DNA of 64,000 nucleotides, from the NCBI GenBank assembly GCA_038234715.1, contig JBBQTD010000011.1, forward strand, positions 6,159-70,158, given 5' to 3'. The translations under genes and the position numbers were made by a program. Shown piece by piece: positions 61,814 through 64,000 of this stretch (position 1 is the stretch's first letter; every line of letters starts with the position of its first letter). The stretch is from SZAS-103 sp038234715. Its GTDB lineage: Bacteria > Pseudomonadota > Gammaproteobacteria > Xanthomonadales > Xanthomonadaceae. The notes below the pieces were generated by a model that was not told the DNA's origin, made no database searches, and worked only from the letters and a program-made list of their open reading frames with translations.

Positions 61814-63886
61814 TTATTTCACCGGCATGCCCGCTTGCGCGCCCGCATCGACGTCGAGCAGGTGCAGGTCATCGCCACCGCTGCCGGCGGAAAGGATCAT
61901 GCCTTCACTGACACCGAAGCGCATCTTGCGTGGCGCCAGGTTCGCGATGAACACTACTTTGCGGCCGACAAGCTTTTCCGGTTGCGCATACGCCGCGCGA
62001 ATACCGGAGAAAATCTGCCGTGGCCCAAGTTCGCCGGCGTCGAGCACGAAGCGCAGCAACTTGTCGGAACCGTCAATGAAACCGCACTCGAGTACCGTGC
62101 CGATGCGCAGGTCAAGCTTGGTGAAGTCGTCGATTGAAATCGTAGCGCTGGACGACGTTGCTCCGGGCGTCGCAACGGTTGGCGGCTGTGGCGCACGAAC
62201 GGCGGGCGAGAGGGACTCGGGCGATTGCATGGTTTCGGTGCTGGCTGAGGTCATGGCTTCGATGTGCCTTGGGTCGATGCGGACAATGAGGGGCTCGTAC
62301 GTGCTGATCGAGCAACCGAGCAGTGGTTGCGAAATCGCATCCCACGACGCGACCGGTGCTCCAAGAAAGATTTCGATACGCGCCGCAGTGCGCGGCAACA
62401 CCGATGCGATGCACGTCGCAATCACGCGGAACAGATTCAGGCCCTGGGTGCAGACAGCCTGCAGTTCCGCGTCCGCGCCGTCCTGCTTCGCGATCACCCA
62501 TGGCTTGCGCTCATCGATGTAGCGATTGGCTTCGTCCGCGAGCGCCATCGTCTGCCGGATCGCCTGGCTGTATTCTCCCGCAGCGAACGAGTCCGCAATA
62601 GTTCGCGCGGCGTCGACGAAGCCCTCGTACATCGCTTGGTCCGGCAACGCTTCTGCAAGCCTGCCATCGAAGCGCCTGGTGATGAACCCGGCACACCGAC
62701 TCGCGATATTCACGAACTTCCCGACCAGATCCGAATTCACCCGCGCAACGAAATCCTCGAGATTCAGGTCGAGGTCGTCCATTCCCGCGCCCGTCTTGGC
62801 CGCGAAGTAATACCGCAGATACTCCGGATCCAGCCCCGCATCCAGGTACGTGCGCGCCTGGATGAAGGTCCCGCGCGACTTCGACATCTTCGCGCCGTTG
62901 ACGGTGAGGTAACCGTTGACGTGCAGCGCAGTCGGCATCTTGATCTTTGCGCCGCGCAACACCGACGGCCAGAACAGTCCGTGGAAATTCACGATGTCCT
63001 TGCCGAGGAAGTGGTGCAGCTCCGCATCGTTGCCTGGATCGAGCAGTGCGTCGAAGTCAAAGCCGTCGCGTTCGCACAGAGCCTGCAACGCGGTCAGATA
63101 GCCAATCGGCGCGTCGAGCCACACATAGAAAAACTTGCCGCGCGCGCCCGGAATCTCGAAGCCGAAGTACGGCGCGTCACGCGAGATATCCCAGTCGCGC
63201 AGCCCGCCTTCGGCATCCAGCCATTCGCGCAGCTTGGCCTTCACCGAGGAATGAGCGACGTCGCCGGCCATCCATTGCTGCAGGTCGTCCTGGAAGTCGC
63301 CAACCTGGAAGAAGTGATGTTCGGACGCGCGCAGCACCGGCGTCGCCCCCGAAACCACCGAACGTGGATTGACCAGGTCGGTCGGTGCATACGTTGCACC
63401 GCAGTTCTCGCAATTGTCGCCGTACTGGTCGGGCGTGCCGCAGTTCGGACACTCGCCGCGGATGTAGCGGTCCGGCAGGAACATCGACTTGACCGGGTCG
63501 TAGTACTGCTCCACGCTGCGCCGCGCAATGTGGCCGCCAGCGTCGAGCCGCGCGTAGATCATTTCCGTCAGCGCGCGGTTGCGCGGAGAATTGGTCGAGT
63601 CGTAGTGGTCGAACGCCACATGGAATGCGGCGAAGTCGCGCTCATGCCCTACCTGCATTCCCGCGATGAAGGACTCGGGCGTCAGGCCGGCCTTTTCGGC
63701 GGCGAGCATGATCGGAGTGCCGTGGGTATCGTCCGCGCACACAAAGTGCACCGTGCGCCCGCCCATCCGCTGCGCCCGCACCCAGATATCGGCCTGCACG
63801 TAGCCAACCAGGTGGCCAAGGTGCAGGGCGCCATTGGCATAGGGCAGGGCGCTGGTGACCAGCGCGGTGGGCTTCTGGGCCGACAT
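61814..63886 (-). CDS. metG: Methionine--tRNA ligase
   Basis: A 690-residue class I synthetase of the long, dimeric type. HIGH-like motif: ALPYANGALHLGHLVGYVQA. KMSKS motif: VNGAKMSKSRGTFIQ. Zinc site: CPNCGTPDQYGDNCENCGA. The C-terminal 110 residues are a tRNA-binding (Trbp111-like) domain (KLDLRIGTVLECGFIDGSDK; GPRQIFSGIRAAYAQPEKLV). ATG 63886 has GGA 8 bases upstream; a GTG at 63898 is also in frame. The promoter lies in the last 110 bases of the window. Confidence 0.95.
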   Translation of the reverse strand: MSAQKPTALVTSALPYANGALHLGHLVGYVQADIWVRAQRMGGRTVHFVCADDTHGTPIMLAAEKAGLTPESFIAGMQVGHERDFAAFHVAFDHYDSTNSPRNRALTEMIYARLDAGGHIARRSVEQYYDPVKSMFLPDRYIRGECPNCGTPDQYGDNCENCGATYAPTDLVNPRSVVSGATPVLRASEHHFFQVGDFQDDLQQWMAGDVAHSSVKAKLREWLDAEGGLRDWDISRDAPYFGFEIPGARGKFFYVWLDAPIGYLTALQALCERDGFDFDALLDPGNDAELHHFLGKDIVNFHGLFWPSVLRGAKIKMPTALHVNGYLTVNGAKMSKSRGTFIQARTYLDAGLDPEYLRYYFAAKTGAGMDDLDLNLEDFVARVNSDLVGKFVNIASRCAGFITRRFDGRLAEALPDQAMYEGFVDAARTIADSFAAGEYSQAIRQTMALADEANRYIDERKPWVIAKQDGADAELQAVCTQGLNLFRVIATCIASVLPRTAARIEIFLGAPVASWDAISQPLLGCSISTYEPLIVRIDPRHIEAMTSASTETMQSPESLSPAVRAPQPPTVATPGATSSSATISIDDFTKLDLRIGTVLECGFIDGSDKLLRFVLDAGELGPRQIFSGIRAAYAQPEKLVGRKVVFIANLAPRKMRFGVSEGMILSAGSGGDDLHLLDVDAGAQAGMPVK

Positions 63887-64000
63887 CGACGAATCCACGA
63901 ACGGATGACCTTTGATTATTCCATAACGCGCCGCCGACCGGCCCTTCGAGGCGTCAGGTTGTTGCCGAGGTCGTCACGGAAGATCTCCCGAAATCCCTCA

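Overview
The window is GC-rich bacterial chromosome (roughly 60-67% G+C by eye) that reads like a gammaproteobacterium of the order Xanthomonadales (Lysobacterales). The assignment is inferred from gene order and protein style: bcp-gcvR facing dapA and a BamC-like lipoprotein; pcnB-folK-panB-panC-panD; queG opposite nnr-tsaE-amiB-mutL; phoB-phoR-ppk1-ppx; metG beside rnfB. Many secreted peptidases and lipoproteins fit the same group. No rRNA operon, prophage, intact insertion sequence or CRISPR array is visible.

Region by region. 0-13.7 kb is a loose set of envelope and signalling genes: S9 peptidase, GlxA-type AraC regulator, a DJ-1/PfpI-HATPase fusion, DUF2127 membrane protein, methyltransferase, M28 peptidase, YceI protein, sirtuin, an amber-interrupted two-receiver response regulator, cytochrome P460 and a secreted peroxiredoxin. 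13.7-24.4 kb holds an amber-interrupted GAF-GAF-GGDEF-EAL gene, small secreted proteins and esterases, an intergenic array of four hairpins, and a two-gene unit of a CHASE2 membrane protein plus a secreted M48 protease with an SH3-like domain. 24.4-32.9 kb is the phosphate/polyphosphate block (ppx, ppk1, phoR, phoB with a good Pho box), a BepA-like protease, glutaredoxin and an AhpD-like protein. 33-43 kb has a secreted beta-helix protein, an isocitrate/isopropylmalate-type dehydrogenase, a striking 19 x 21-bp tandem repeat, a Bax-inhibitor-1 protein, thiD, a SulP transporter, a probably foreign small gene and PhoH. 43-64 kb is mainly conserved housekeeping: bcp, gcvR, dapA, BamC-like, fdxA, tRNA-Glu(CTC), pcnB-folK-panBCD, queG, nnr-tsaE-amiB-mutL, rnfB and metG.

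The most unusual items are: (1) two regulatory genes each cut by a single in-frame TAG, one exactly at the conserved Gln of the EAL-domain 'Y-Q-P' motif; (2) a secreted DJ-1/PfpI domain fused to a histidine-kinase ATPase domain without its phosphoacceptor helix; (3) a 399-bp array of nineteen indel-free 21-bp repeats whose base changes favour one heptad-coding frame that nevertheless has stop codons; (4) four consecutive hairpins upstream of the CHASE2 gene. I did not find a convincing complete new multi-gene system; these are local anomalies that merit checking.
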